Positions 51,769-60,517 of a stretch of DNA of 64,000 bases are shown here, piece by piece. The translations under genes and the position numbers were made by a program. The notes under the pieces were generated by a model. That model had not been told where the DNA came from. It searched no databases and was given only the letters and a program-made list of their open reading frames with translations. Within the stretch, counting starts at the first letter, position 1. Every line of letters begins with the position of its first letter. This DNA comes from Pseudomonadota bacterium. Its GTDB lineage: Bacteria > Pseudomonadota > Alphaproteobacteria > Acetobacterales > Acetobacteraceae. The stretch covers positions 248,001 through 312,000 of the forward strand of contig JAJYYH010000036.1 in the NCBI GenBank assembly GCA_021801255.1, in the 5' to 3' direction.

Positions 51769-53040
51769 ATGCCTTGGATGCCTCTAGCGGGAGAAATTTG
51801 CGACGTTCTGATAATCGGCGGTGGCCCCGCCGGGGCCACCGCCGCCGCCCTGCTCGCGGAACGCGGGAGCGATGTCGTGCTGCTGGAAAAAGCCGCGCAT
51901 CCGCGTTTTCACATCGGCGAATCACTGCTGCCGCGGAATCTGCCGCTTTTCGAGCGCCTCGGGGTCGCGGAAAAAATCGCCGCGATCGGCGTCCACAAGC
52001 CGGGGGCGGAGTTTATTTGCGACGAGATGGGTGGGCGGGTCGCGTTTCCCTTCGCGCTCTCGCGCGTCAAGGGCTTCAGCCACGCCTACCAGGTGCGTCG
52101 CGCCGAGTTCGACCAGATTCTTTTTGAGAATGCCCGCGCCAAGGGGGCACGCCTGCGCGAGCGCGTGCGCGTTGTCGCGGTCGCCGAAGGGGCGGGCGAG
52201 CGGCTCTCGGTGCGCGCCGAGAGCGCCGAGGACGGGGCACTGGCATTTGCCCCGCGCTTCGTGCTCGACGCCTCCGGGCGCGAGACGTTCATGGCCAGCC
52301 GCCTCGGCCTCAAGGAAACCGACAAGCACAACAACACGGCCGCGGTTTTTGCCCATTTCCGGGGCGTCTCCCCGCGGCACGACGACATGGCGGGGGCGAT
52401 CAGCATCCATTTCGTGCGCGATGGCTGGCTCTGGGTGATCCCGCTGCCCGAGGGGCTGACCAGTATCGGCTTCGTCGGCACGGCCGCGGCGTTCAAGGGG
52501 CGGAACGAGGCGATCGCTGATTTCTTCCTCGCGCGATTGCGCGAAAGCCCGAGCCTCTGGGCGCGGATGGGCGAGGCCGCCTGCGTGAGCCCGGTCACCA
52601 GTACTGGCAACTATTCCTATCGGGCGCGCCGCGCCTGGGGCGACCGCTGGCTCATGATCGGCGATGCCTTCGCGTTTCTCGATCCGGTGTTTTCGAGCGG
52701 CGTCTTGATGGCAATGACGATGGCCGAGCAGGGCGCCGAGACGGCGTTGGCCTGGCTCGCCGATCCCGCCCGGGGCGCGCAACTGGCGCGGCGCCAGGAG
52801 CGGCAGATCCGCGCGGCGCTCGATCGCATCGGCTGGATGATCCATCGCATCAACACCCCGGTGCTTCGCGAGCTGTTTCTCGCGCCGCGCAACACGCTCG
52901 GCATGCGCGACGCCATTATTTCGCTGCTCGCCGGGCATTTGCGCCCGGAGCGGGGCATGGCGGTGCCGGTTCTGGCGTTCAAATCGATCTATTACGCGCT
53001 GGCCGCGTTTCGCCGGCTTTCGCCGCAGCCGGCGCGTTGA
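51769..53040 (+). CDS. Flavin-dependent halogenase-like oxidoreductase
   Basis: This 423-residue FAD enzyme of the tryptophan-halogenase/geranylgeranyl-reductase superfamily has the FAD-binding GGGPAGATAA at about 17-26, the substrate-loop HIGESLLP, Lys77 in HKPGAEF and the halogenase signature WxWxIP (W220-L-W222-V-I224-P225). The GDAFAFLDPVFSSG motif contacts FAD. With both Lys and WxWxIP present it could be a functional halogenase, yet many such proteins in lipid or aryl-polyene clusters lack proven halogenation. An alternative ATG lies at 51778. A flavin reductase is not visible nearby. Confidence 0.8.
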   Translation: MPWMPLAGEICDVLIIGGGPAGATAAALLAERGSDVVLLEKAAHPRFHIGESLLPRNLPLFERLGVAEKIAAIGVHKPGAEFICDEMGGRVAFPFALSRVKGFSHAYQVRRAEFDQILFENARAKGARLRERVRVVAVAEGAGERLSVRAESAEDGALAFAPRFVLDASGRETFMASRLGLKETDKHNNTAAVFAHFRGVSPRHDDMAGAISIHFVRDGWLWVIPLPEGLTSIGFVGTAAAFKGRNEAIADFFLARLRESPSLWARMGEAACVSPVTSTGNYSYRARRAWGDRWLMIGDAFAFLDPVFSSGVLMAMTMAEQGAETALAWLADPARGAQLARRQERQIRAALDRIGWMIHRINTPVLRELFLAPRNTLGMRDAIISLLAGHLRPERGMAVPVLAFKSIYYALAAFRRLSPQPAR

Positions 53041-53062
53041 CGCCGCCCGCGTCTCGGCGCTC

Positions 53063-54175
53063 TCAAATCACCCCGATCTCGGGCTCGTCGAGATCGACGC
53101 CCCACATTTTTTCCAGATTGTAGAGCGCGCGGGCGTCGGGCTTGAAAAGATGGACAATGATGTCCCCGGCATCGATCAGCACCCAGCTCGCGCCGCCCTG
53201 GCCCTCCACGGACACGCGCCGCAGCCCGGCCTCCCGCAATTTTTCGCGCAGATGCGTGGCCATCGCCTCGATCTGGCGGTCGGCGAGGCCGGTTGCGATG
53301 ATCATGCGTTCGGCGAAGGCGGCCCGGCCGGCGAGGTCGATGGTGGTGATGTTTTCCGCCTTGTCGTCTTCGAGGCTGGCGGCGATCACCGCGCTCAGGC
53401 GTTCGATCTCGGCTTGCGGCGTGGGTTTGCGCCGCGGCGCGCGCTTGCGGGCGGGCGCGCCGCTCGCGCTTCGCGGCGGTTTGACCGGCGCTGCCGTCGC
53501 GGTCGTGATCTGCTTGGGGTGGATCTGCTTGGGGTGGGCGATGGCTCTTTCTCCCTCGGTCAAGTCAATCTCGGCGCCGCGTAGCGCGCTCGCCGAGGCC
53601 GGATTCTGTGCGGCATTCAGGAACACCCAGGCCGGCGGCGGCAAATCGGCCAGCGCCGGGGCAAGATGCTGCGCCCGGAGCGCCCGGCGCAGCGTCATCG
53701 CCGCCGGGCTGGTCCGCGCCCGCGCATTGTACGAGGGTCGCGGATGGACGGCAAAGGGAACCTTCCGCACGATCTCCCGCCAGCTCCGCCAGCGCGGCAA
53801 TTGTTCGAGAATATCCGCCCCCATCAGCCATACGAACCGCGCCCGCGGAAAACGCAGCCGCAGCAGGCGGAGCGTGTCACGGGTGAAGCGCGTGCCGAGC
53901 CGCGCCTCAAGGTCGGTCGCGCGGAGCCGCCTGCCATCGGCGATCGCCCGTGCGCTCGCCAGCCGCGCCGCCAGCGGCGCCATCCCGGCTTCCGGCTTCA
54001 GCGGATTGCCCGGCGAAACCAGCAGCCACACCTGATCGAGCCGCAAGCGGCGGCGGAACTGCTCGGCGATATGGCGATGCCCGGCATGGGCGGGATTGAA
54101 CGAGCCGCCGAGCAGCCCGATCCGCGCCCGCCGCCGGTCGCCGAAACGCGGCAACGGATCCGGGGGCGCCATCAA
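53063..54175 (-). CDS. Fused nicotinate-nucleotide adenylyltransferase and ribosomal silencing factor (NadD-RsfS)
   Basis: One 370-residue frame encodes two normally separate proteins. Residues 15-205 are NadD: LLGGSFNPAHAGHRHIAE with the HxGH nucleotide motif, MGADILEQLPRW and AWVFLNAAQ; the usual ISSTxIR motif near 197 is altered to ASALRGAEI. A basic linker (about 210-255, with HPKQIHPKQI) leads to RsfS at 257-361 (DDKAENITTIDLAGR, GLADRQIEAMATHL, GDIIVHLF and LYNLEKMWG). NadD makes NaAD for NAD synthesis; RsfS binds uL14 to block subunit joining. The two are neighbours in many genomes. No ATG exists between residues 160 and 291 for a separate RsfS. Confidence 0.88.
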   Translation of the reverse strand: MMAPPDPLPRFGDRRRARIGLLGGSFNPAHAGHRHIAEQFRRRLRLDQVWLLVSPGNPLKPEAGMAPLAARLASARAIADGRRLRATDLEARLGTRFTRDTLRLLRLRFPRARFVWLMGADILEQLPRWRSWREIVRKVPFAVHPRPSYNARARTSPAAMTLRRALRAQHLAPALADLPPPAWVFLNAAQNPASASALRGAEIDLTEGERAIAHPKQIHPKQITTATAAPVKPPRSASGAPARKRAPRRKPTPQAEIERLSAVIAASLEDDKAENITTIDLAGRAAFAERMIIATGLADRQIEAMATHLREKLREAGLRRVSVEGQGGASWVLIDAGDIIVHLFKPDARALYNLEKMWGVDLDEPEIGVI

Positions 54176-54432
54176 ATCAGATGCTTCAGCATACTATAAC
54201 TCGTTCCCGCCCCGCTTCGTTCCTGCCCCGTCTCGTTGGCCCGCCCCGCCTCGTTGGAGCGTAACATTTCGGCGCAGCGCTTGGCGAGCGCCTCCCTTCG
54301 CCGAGATCTCGGCTGGATTTCGTTCGGGGAGCGCCAGGGGGCAAACCGCGGCCAGCAATTCCGGGGATGTCGCAGATGGGATACGGCGGCCGATGAAATT
54401 CTTTTTGCCCCAGAGGGTGCTTTTTCAAACGC
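54176..54432. other. Spacer with GC-rich tandem repeats
   Basis: Between the regulator's stop and nadD, bases 54186-54250 contain three imperfect units of about 17-18 bases with the core CGTTCC..GCCCCGNCT and a closing CGTTGG. No gene is visible in either direction. Confidence 0.45.
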
Positions 54433-55179
54433 TCAGCCGCTCTGACGATGGATCGAGGGCAGGTCGTCGCGGCGGTCGAATTCGATGACCCGCGGGCTGA
54501 TGAAACGCAGCACCCCTTCGTGTTCGAGCGCATGCAGGGTGCGGCTCACGGCTTCCGGCGAGAGCGCGAGATAATCCGCGATATCGGTGCGCGGCATCGG
54601 CAACGCGACGATGCGGCGCGAGCCGGTGATCTCGGATGCGTGGTCGGCAATGAGATCGAGAAACAGCAGCACCCGCGTGCGCGCGTCGTGATGAGCGAGC
54701 AAAATCGTGTGCCGCTGCGCCGCGCGCAGGTCGTGGCAGGCCTTGCTGAGGAAATGCGCATTGAGCGCGGGATCGCGCTGTAAAACCTGCTCGAGCGCCT
54801 CGATCGGGAGGCGGTGGGCGACAACCGCGGTCACGGCCTCGGCCGAGTTGACGTAGCGGCCATTCTCATAGAGCCCGACGAGATCGCCGGGGAAAAGAAA
54901 AGCGAGAATATAGGCCGCGCCGTCCTCCGAGAGACGGTAGGTCTTAACCACGCCCTCGATGATATTGTAAATTTGCACAGCGCGCTCGCCTTCCGCCTCA
55001 AGCCGGGCGCCGCGCGGGAATCGCGCGAGCGTTGCGATGCCGGCAAGGGTCTCGCGCTCGGCTTCGTCGAGCAAGGGCACGGCCTGCCCATTGCTGCTCA
55101 GACGCAACGGCACTGCCCGCAACGACGGCAGGGCCGGCGCGCTCGCGGGATGGTTTTTCATACGAATGATTTTTGCCAT
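54433..55179 (-). CDS. Crp/Fnr-family transcriptional regulator
   Basis: This 248-residue regulator has an N-terminal cyclic-nucleotide-like sensor domain (about residues 35-150, with RLEAEGERAVQIYNIIEGVVKTYRL and FLFPGDLVGL) and a C-terminal winged helix with the recognition region TDIADYLALSPEAVSRTLHALE. It lacks the four Fnr cysteines for an iron-sulfur cluster and the Crp cAMP-binding RSA motif, so it resembles FixK/Nnr-like members whose signal is unknown. It is divergent from the thiolase gene over 195 bases. Confidence 0.9.
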   Translation of the reverse strand: MAKIIRMKNHPASAPALPSLRAVPLRLSSNGQAVPLLDEAERETLAGIATLARFPRGARLEAEGERAVQIYNIIEGVVKTYRLSEDGAAYILAFLFPGDLVGLYENGRYVNSAEAVTAVVAHRLPIEALEQVLQRDPALNAHFLSKACHDLRAAQRHTILLAHHDARTRVLLFLDLIADHASEITGSRRIVALPMPRTDIADYLALSPEAVSRTLHALEHEGVLRFISPRVIEFDRRDDLPSIHRQSG

Positions 55180-55374
55180 GATCGGACGCTATCGGGAAAG
55201 GATTATTTGCCGCCATGACCAGGATCAAAAATTTCGCGAGTGGCCGCCCGAGGCGCCGGGGCGAAGTTTCAAACCGCGACGCGACCGCACTTTTGGCTGC
55301 CCGGAAACCCTGCTAGAAGGATGCCGACCGCGAAGCCATACCGAAGCCACACAAGCGAATAGGGGGACCACGCC

Positions 55375-56547
55375 ATGAGTGAGGCCTGCATCGTTGGCTG
55401 GGCGCATTCGCCCTTCGGCAAGCTCGACGAGCCAGATATCGAGGGGCTGTTCGGCCGGGTCGCCGGCGCCGCCATCGCCGATGCCGGGGTCGCGCCTGGC
55501 GAGATCGACGCGGTGTTCGTTGGCCTCTTCAATAACGGCTTCTCGACCCAGGATTTTCCGTCTTCGCTGGTGTTCCAGGCGGTGCCTGAGCTCCGTTTCA
55601 AGCCGGCGACGCGCTTTGAGAATGCCTGCGCCACCGGCTCGGCCGCGGTGCATGGGGCGCGCGACTTCCTGGCCGCCGGACGTGGCCGTTTCGCGCTCGT
55701 GGTCGGCGCCGAGAAAATGACCGCGACGCCGGGCCCCGAAGTCGGCGATATCCTGCTCAAGGCGAGCTATCGCAAGGAGGAAGGCGATATTCCGGCGGGC
55801 TTCGCGGGGGTTTTCGGGCGCATCGCCGAGCGCTATTTCCAGCGTTTCGGCGACCAATCGGATGCCCTGGCCGCGATCGCCGCGAAAAACCACAAAAACG
55901 GCGTCGATAACCCCTTCGCCCAGATGCGCAAGGATCTCGGTTTTGCATTCTGCCGCGCGGTAAGCGAGAAAAATCCCTATGTCGCGCCGCCGCTGAAGCG
56001 CACCGATTGCTCACTGGTCTCGGACGGTGCGGCGGCGCTGGTGCTGACCGATGAGGAAACAGCGCGCGCCATGGCCAAGGCGGTGCGGTTTCGCGCCACC
56101 GCCCAGGTCAATGATTTCCTGCCCCTCTCGAAGCGCGACATCGTGCTGTTCGAGGGCGCGGCGCTGGCCTGGCGGCAGGCCCTGGCGCGGGCCGGGATCG
56201 ATGTGTGGGATCTCTCCTTCGTCGAAACCCATGACTGTTTCACCATCGCGGAATTGATCGAATACGAGGCGATGGGCCTCGCCGCCCCCGGCCAGGGGGC
56301 GCGCGTCGCCCTCGAAGGGGTCACCGCGGCCGATGGCCGGCTGCCGGTGAACCGTTCGGGCGGGCTCAAATCGAAGGGCCATCCGATCGGCGCCACCGGG
56401 GTTTCCATGCACGCGCTCGCCGCCATGCAGCTCACCGGCGGGGCGGGGGCGATGCAATTGCCCAAGGCCGATCTCGGCGCCGTGTTCAACATGGGGGGTG
56501 CCGCGGTCGCCAATTACGTCTCGATCCTGGAGCCGCTCCGCGCCTGA
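55375..56547 (+). CDS. Thiolase family protein (acetyl-CoA acetyltransferase type)
   Basis: This 390-residue thiolase has the acyl-enzyme Cys in ENACATGSAA near residue 85, the His of NRSGGLKSKGHPIGATG near 345 and the ETHDCFTIAE segment. It resembles SCP-x-type thiolases rather than PhaA. It may act in degradative or biosynthetic Claisen chemistry; there is no adjacent beta-oxidation gene. It starts the plus-strand set with lpxI and gloA. Confidence 0.88.
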   Translation: MSEACIVGWAHSPFGKLDEPDIEGLFGRVAGAAIADAGVAPGEIDAVFVGLFNNGFSTQDFPSSLVFQAVPELRFKPATRFENACATGSAAVHGARDFLAAGRGRFALVVGAEKMTATPGPEVGDILLKASYRKEEGDIPAGFAGVFGRIAERYFQRFGDQSDALAAIAAKNHKNGVDNPFAQMRKDLGFAFCRAVSEKNPYVAPPLKRTDCSLVSDGAAALVLTDEETARAMAKAVRFRATAQVNDFLPLSKRDIVLFEGAALAWRQALARAGIDVWDLSFVETHDCFTIAELIEYEAMGLAAPGQGARVALEGVTAADGRLPVNRSGGLKSKGHPIGATGVSMHALAAMQLTGGAGAMQLPKADLGAVFNMGGAAVANYVSILEPLRA

Positions 56548-56578
56548 CCCGCGCGCCACCGCCCCGATCGAGCCGCGC

Positions 56579-57454
56579 ATGACGAGCGGTGCCAGTCCGC
56601 GCCTTGGCATCCTCGCCGGGGGCGGCAAACTCCCGGGCCAGGTCGCCGCGGCGGCGCTTGCGGCGGGGCGCGAGGTGTTCATCATCGGCTTCGAGGGTTT
56701 TGCCGAGCCCGCCGTGCTGGCGCCCTATCGCCATGCCTTCGCCCGCCTCGGCGCGGCCGGACAGATCCTGAAACGGCTGCGCGCCGAGGGCTGCGGCGAT
56801 CTCGTGCTGGTCGGCCCGGTGCGCCGGCCCTCCCTGCTCGCGCTCCGCCCGGACGCCGAGGGCGCACGCATCCTGGCGCGCATCGGCCGCGCCGCTTTCG
56901 CCGGCGATGACGGATTGCTCGCCGCCTTGGTGCGGGTGCTGGGCGAGGAGGGGTTCCGCGTCATCGGCGCCCATGAAATTCTCGCCGAACTGGTCGAGGC
57001 GCCGGGCCAGCTCGGCGCCATCGCGCCCGACGCCGCGGCGCTGCGCGATGTTGCGCGCGGGGTTGCCGTGGTGCGGGCGCTGGGCGCGGTCGATGTCGGG
57101 CAGGCGGCGGTGGTGCAGCAGGGCATCGTGCTCGCGGTCGAGGCGATCGAGGGGACGGACGCGATGCTCGCGCGCGCTCAGGCCTTGGCGCGGCCCGGGC
57201 CGGGCGGCGTGCTGGTCAAACTGGTCAAACCGGGCCAGGATCGCCGCGCCGATCTGCCCACCCTCGGCCCGCGCACGGTGGCGGGCGCCGCTGCGGCTGG
57301 CTTGCGCGGCATTGCTTTCGAGGCTTTCGGCACTCTCCTCTCCGAGCGCTGGGCGATGGTGGAGGCGGCCGATGCGGCGGGGCTCTTTCTGCTCAGCCTC
57401 GATCCCGAGGCGGCACTCGGCAGGGTTCATTCAGAGGACAAGGAAACCACATGA
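56579..57454 (+). CDS. lpxI: UDP-2,3-diacylglucosamine pyrophosphatase LpxI
   Basis: LpxI cleaves UDP-2,3-diacylglucosamine to lipid X in lipid A synthesis and replaces LpxH in alphaproteobacteria. The 291-residue protein starts [15 protein letters not shown] and has the C-terminal segment [24 protein letters not shown] with the catalytic-region Asp, as in the Caulobacter enzyme. The ATG at 56579 lies 32 bases after the thiolase stop; an earlier in-frame ATG overlaps that gene. It overlaps gloA by four bases. lpxA and lpxB are not adjacent. Confidence 0.92.
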   Translation: MTSGASPRLGILAGGGKLPGQVAAAALAAGREVFIIGFEGFAEPAVLAPYRHAFARLGAAGQILKRLRAEGCGDLVLVGPVRRPSLLALRPDAEGARILARIGRAAFAGDDGLLAALVRVLGEEGFRVIGAHEILAELVEAPGQLGAIAPDAAALRDVARGVAVVRALGAVDVGQAAVVQQGIVLAVEAIEGTDAMLARAQALARPGPGGVLVKLVKPGQDRRADLPTLGPRTVAGAAAAGLRGIAFEAFGTLLSERWAMVEAADAAGLFLLSLDPEAALGRVHSEDKETT

Positions 57455-57846
57455 CATCGTTCCAATATCTCCACACCATGCTGCGGGTGAAGAACCTCGA
57501 TGCCAGCATCGATTTCTACACCCGTCTGCTGGGCATGACGGAATTGCGCCGGCGCGAGGTGCCGGCGGGAAAATACACCCTGGCTTTCGTCGGCTACGGT
57601 GATGAGGCGAGCCATACCGTGCTCGAACTCACCTATAACTGGGGCCAGGACGACGGCTACGACCTCGGCACCGGCTTCGGCCATCTGGCGCTCGGCGTGC
57701 CCGATGTCGCGGCGACCGTCGGCGCGCTCCGCAAAGAGGGCGTGAAAGTGACGCGTGAGCCCGGTCCGGTGCAATTCGGCACTACCGTCATCGCCTTCAT
57801 CGAAGACCCCGACGGCTACAAGATCGAGCTGATCGAGCGCGGCTGA
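57451..57846 (+). CDS. gloA: Lactoylglutathione lyase (glyoxalase I)
   Basis: This 131-residue glyoxalase converts the methylglyoxal-glutathione hemithioacetal to S-lactoylglutathione. Metal ligands can be seen as His in YLHTMLRV, Glu in [11 protein letters not shown], His in GFGHLALGV and Glu in GYKIELIE. Length and sequence match Ni-type proteobacterial GloA. A long hairpin repeat directly follows the stop. Confidence 0.95.
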   Translation: MTSFQYLHTMLRVKNLDASIDFYTRLLGMTELRRREVPAGKYTLAFVGYGDEASHTVLELTYNWGQDDGYDLGTGFGHLALGVPDVAATVGALRKEGVKVTREPGPVQFGTTVIAFIEDPDGYKIELIERG

Positions 57847-57946
57847 GAGTTTGAAAAAGAATGCCCTCTTGCCCGGAAATCGACAGAAAAAACCCAGTGT
57901 TTCCAGAGGGCGTTCTTGTTCAAGTTCGATTGATTTTCAGGCTCTG
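57844..57946. repeat. Dispersed hairpin repeat, copy B
   Basis: This is the reverse-orientation copy of the 3559-3660 element. The stem GAAAAAGAATGCCCTCT pairs with AGAGGGCGTTCTTGTTC around a 35-base loop, followed by CAAGTTCGATTGATTTTCAG. It lies between the convergent gloA and a secreted-protein gene and may terminate both. Confidence 0.75.
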
Positions 57947-57959
57947 AGCGCTGGCGCGC

Positions 57960-58487
57960 CTATTGCGTCGGGCAGCGCACCAGCGGATCGGGGAAATCCG
58001 CGCAGCCGGGGAAAGTGATCTCGTTCTCGCCGTGGCGCTCGACATGCAGCGCATCGAGGCTCTCGCAGCCGAAGCCCACGGCATTGATCCCGCCGCCACC
58101 ACCGCTGGGCAGGCCGAGCAAGCTATTGCTGGGATCGGTCTGTACCGGAGCGGCCGGCTCGAAGCGGAATTCAAAACCGCTCGATGTCGCGCGCACGGTG
58201 GCGATCTGGCGCTGCGCATAGGTCGGCTCGGTAAGCGTGCTGCGCAGCACGAGATCGCGGGTGAAGATCACCGTCGGCTGGGCGAGGCAGGATTGCGCGG
58301 TGAGCTGGGTGGGCGCGGGGAAAATGCCGCCGGTCCAGGCGCCGAACAGCCAGGCATGCGGCGGCTCCGAATTTTGCGCCCAAGCCGCCGCGACCATGCC
58401 CAATCCGCTGCGCCCGGCGGGCAAGGGTGGCGCGAGGCCGGCGAGAAGAACCACGAAGGAGAGGGCCCCCTGGGTTATGCGACGCAT
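57960..58487 (-). CDS. Secreted hypothetical protein
   Basis: This 175-residue protein starts MRRITQGALSFVVLLAGLA, a signal peptide probably cleaved near AWA. The mature part contains four cysteines, a Gly-rich loop SGGGGG and beta-strand-like segments such as WLFGAWTGGIFP and PTVIFTRDLVLRSTL. I do not recognise a family. The ATG at 58487 is preferred to one 12 codons upstream for the signal peptide. The CRCPTQ-like C-terminal tail suggests disulfide bonding in the periplasm. Confidence 0.6.
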   Translation of the reverse strand: MRRITQGALSFVVLLAGLAPPLPAGRSGLGMVAAAWAQNSEPPHAWLFGAWTGGIFPAPTQLTAQSCLAQPTVIFTRDLVLRSTLTEPTYAQRQIATVRATSSGFEFRFEPAAPVQTDPSNSLLGLPSGGGGGINAVGFGCESLDALHVERHGENEITFPGCADFPDPLVRCPTQ

Positions 58488-58627
58488 TTGATCCCCCGCA
58501 AATAATTCCTGAGCGCGCAGCATAACGGTGCCAACAGATTCTTGCCAACCAGCGGATTCGCCCCAACCGGGCTCATTGACTCTGACGCGCGCACGCGCTT
58601 TGAAGTCGGGCTTCGGAGGAAGGCGGC

Positions 58628-59032
58628 ATGATGCCCTATGTTCTGGTGGCGTTGGGGGGCGCGATCGGCAGCCTGGCGCGCTACGCCATGACCCTGCTGT
58701 CGGTGCGGCTCTGGGGCATCACCTTCCCCTGGGGCACAGTGCTGATCAATGTTCTCGGCAGTTTCGTGATCGGTTTCTTCGCCGCCCTTACCAGTATCGA
58801 GGGCCCGCTGCCGGCCGGCCCCGGCTTGCGGGTTTTCGTCATGGTCGGGATTTGCGGTGGATTTACCACTTTTTCCTCGTTCAGCCTGCAAACCCTCGAT
58901 CTGTTGCGCGGGGCGGATTGGCTTGGCGCGGTGCTGAATATCGTGCTCTCGGTGGCGTTCTGCCTGCTCGCGGTCACGCTCGGGCAGGTGATGGCGAGCC
59001 GGCTCGGCATTGGCGCGGCCCTTGGACGCTGA
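58628..59032 (+). CDS. fluC: Fluoride channel FluC (CrcB)
   Basis: This 134-residue four-helix protein exports fluoride as a dual-topology dimer. The family motifs GGAIGSLARY, GTVLINVLGSFVIGF and GGFTTFSSFS (Phe box and Na+ site) are intact. GGAGGAAGG precedes the ATG. I see no fluoride (crcB-motif) riboswitch in the 140 bases upstream. Confidence 0.96.
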   Translation: MMPYVLVALGGAIGSLARYAMTLLSVRLWGITFPWGTVLINVLGSFVIGFFAALTSIEGPLPAGPGLRVFVMVGICGGFTTFSSFSLQTLDLLRGADWLGAVLNIVLSVAFCLLAVTLGQVMASRLGIGAALGR

Positions 59033-59092
59033 AACCGGGGGGCGTGTGCTAGAATGATGGCGGCTGGTACATTCCAGAAGGTCGCCGCAGCG

Positions 59093-59941
59093 ATGACAAC
59101 CCCGATCCTCGCCTTTCTCAACCAGTGCGCCAGCGCCGCCGCCGTGCTCGGCGCCGCCGGCCGGCTCGCCGCCGCCCTACCGGCCGCGGAAATCATCGCA
59201 TTTCACATCCGTCCCGGCCCGCGCGGCGATCTCATGCCGAGCGAGGAGATCATGACCGAGGCGGATTTCGCCGCCCGCGTCGCCGAGATCGAAACCCGCG
59301 CCGCCGCGCTCAAGGAGATTTTCCATACCTGGCAGGCAAGCCATGCCCCGATCCGCGCCCGCTTCGTCTCGCCCGAGGGTGAAACCGCCGAGCGCCTCCT
59401 GGAGGCGGCGCAGGAAGCGGCGTTCATCGTCCTCGCCCGGCCGCCCGCGTACCACTACGCCGATAGCCGCGTGGCGTTGCATACAGCGCTGTTTCGTGCC
59501 CGGCGCCCAGTGCTGCTGGTGCCACCCGACCCTCTCGCCGAAAGTCTCGGCCGTCACCCCGCGATTGCCATCAAGCCCGGTGCGTTCGACCCCGAGGGGC
59601 CGACGGCGCGCGCCATCGCCGCCGCCCTGCCGCTGCTCAATCGCGCGGCAGAGGTCGATATCCTGGTGGCCGAAGCCGACACAAACCCTGCCGAACCCGC
59701 CCCGGCGATCGCCGCCCTGCTGGCGCGGCTGCGCGGCGATGGCGTGCCGGCGCGTCTCGATCGGTTCGCTCGGGGCGCGGAAGAAACCGGCCGCGCCCTG
59801 CTGGCGCGCGCCCACGCCCGCGGCGCCGATCTGCTGATCATGGGGGCTTATGGGCGGGGCGAGGTGGTCGAGTTCATCCTGGGCGGCGTGACGCGAAGCC
59901 TGCTCGCGGCGGCCGACCTGCCGGTGCTGCTGCGCCATTGA
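59093..59941 (+). CDS. Universal stress protein, tandem domains
   Basis: This 282-residue protein has two UspA-like halves. The first is degenerate; the second ends in MGAYGRGEVVEFILGGVTRSLL, which keeps the G-X2-G-X9-G-(S/T) nucleotide-binding pattern, so ATP binding by the C-terminal domain is likely. The ATG at 59093 gives the start MTTPILAFL; an upstream ATG at 59054 has a poorer context. It is a single gene between fluC and gcrA. Confidence 0.82.
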   Translation: MTTPILAFLNQCASAAAVLGAAGRLAAALPAAEIIAFHIRPGPRGDLMPSEEIMTEADFAARVAEIETRAAALKEIFHTWQASHAPIRARFVSPEGETAERLLEAAQEAAFIVLARPPAYHYADSRVALHTALFRARRPVLLVPPDPLAESLGRHPAIAIKPGAFDPEGPTARAIAAALPLLNRAAEVDILVAEADTNPAEPAPAIAALLARLRGDGVPARLDRFARGAEETGRALLARAHARGADLLIMGAYGRGEVVEFILGGVTRSLLAAADLPVLLRH

Positions 59942-59986
59942 CCACGTGCCCCTCCGCCGGGGCGGGCGTGGCACAACTTTTACGGG

Positions 59987-59995
59987 TTTTCCACA
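59987..59995 (+). promoter_or_regulatory. DnaA-box-like site upstream of gcrA
   Basis: TTTTCCACA differs by one base from the DnaA box TTATCCACA and lies 20 bases before the predicted -35 of gcrA. In Caulobacter DnaA activates gcrA, so the site may be functional. Confidence 0.35.
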
Positions 59996-60015
59996 GATTT
60001 TATTCGGTCGAGAGA

Positions 60016-60045
60016 TTGAGTTTCTCCCCCTTCCTACTGTATATT
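60016..60045 (+). promoter_or_regulatory. Sigma-70-type promoter of gcrA
   Basis: TTGAGT (60016-60021) and TATATT (60040-60045) with an 18-base spacer predict a start near 60052 and a 22-base leader carrying GGAGGA before the ATG at 60074. Confidence 0.5.
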
Positions 60046-60073
60046 GTGGGCAGATAGAGCGGAGGACCACGAA

Positions 60074-60517
60074 ATGGAGTGGACCGAGGAAGCCATCGAC
60101 CGGCTGCGCGCTTTCTGGGACGAGGGTCTGCCCACCGCCGAGATCGGTCGGCGGCTGGGAATTTCCAAGAACGCGGTGGTCGGCAAGGCGCACCGTCTTG
60201 ATCTGTCGGCACGTCCTTCACCGATCCCGACGGTGGAGGGCCGCCAATCCGGCCAGCCGAGCCGGGCTGAGCGGCGGCGGCCAGCCCGAGCCTCGGCAAC
60301 CTCGCCCGCCCGTGCCGCAGCCTCTCCCGGTTCTTTGTTGCTGCCCGCCGCGCCGCCCCCGCAGCGGGTCATCACCTGTTCCTGGCCGCTCGGCGATCCG
60401 GGGAAGCCGGATTTTCATTTCTGCGACGCCACCGCCTTGCCCAGCAAACCCTATTGTGCCGCCCATGCCGAGCGCGCCTATGTCCGGGTCCGCGATAAGC
60501 GCGAGGAAGCCGCCTGA
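60074..60517 (+). CDS. gcrA: Cell-cycle transcriptional regulator GcrA
   Basis: GcrA is an alphaproteobacterial coactivator that binds sigma-70 RNA polymerase and CcrM-methylated GANTC promoters during S phase. The 147-residue protein starts MEWTEEAIDRLRAFWDEGL, followed by the helix-turn-helix IGRRLGISKNAVVGKAHRL. A Pro/Ala/Arg linker precedes the C-terminal sigma-interaction domain with CSWPLGDPGKPDFHFC and PYCAAHAERAY. The ATG at 60074 is fixed by GGAGGA and by the family start. Confidence 0.96.
   Translation: MEWTEEAIDRLRAFWDEGLPTAEIGRRLGISKNAVVGKAHRLDLSARPSPIPTVEGRQSGQPSRAERRRPARASATSPARAAASPGSLLLPAAPPPQRVITCSWPLGDPGKPDFHFCDATALPSKPYCAAHAERAYVRVRDKREEAA

Noticed and set aside
58488-58627. 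Possible fluoride riboswitch ahead of fluC
   Set aside because: The expected conserved crcB-motif elements and pseudoknot pattern are not found in the 140 bases upstream.
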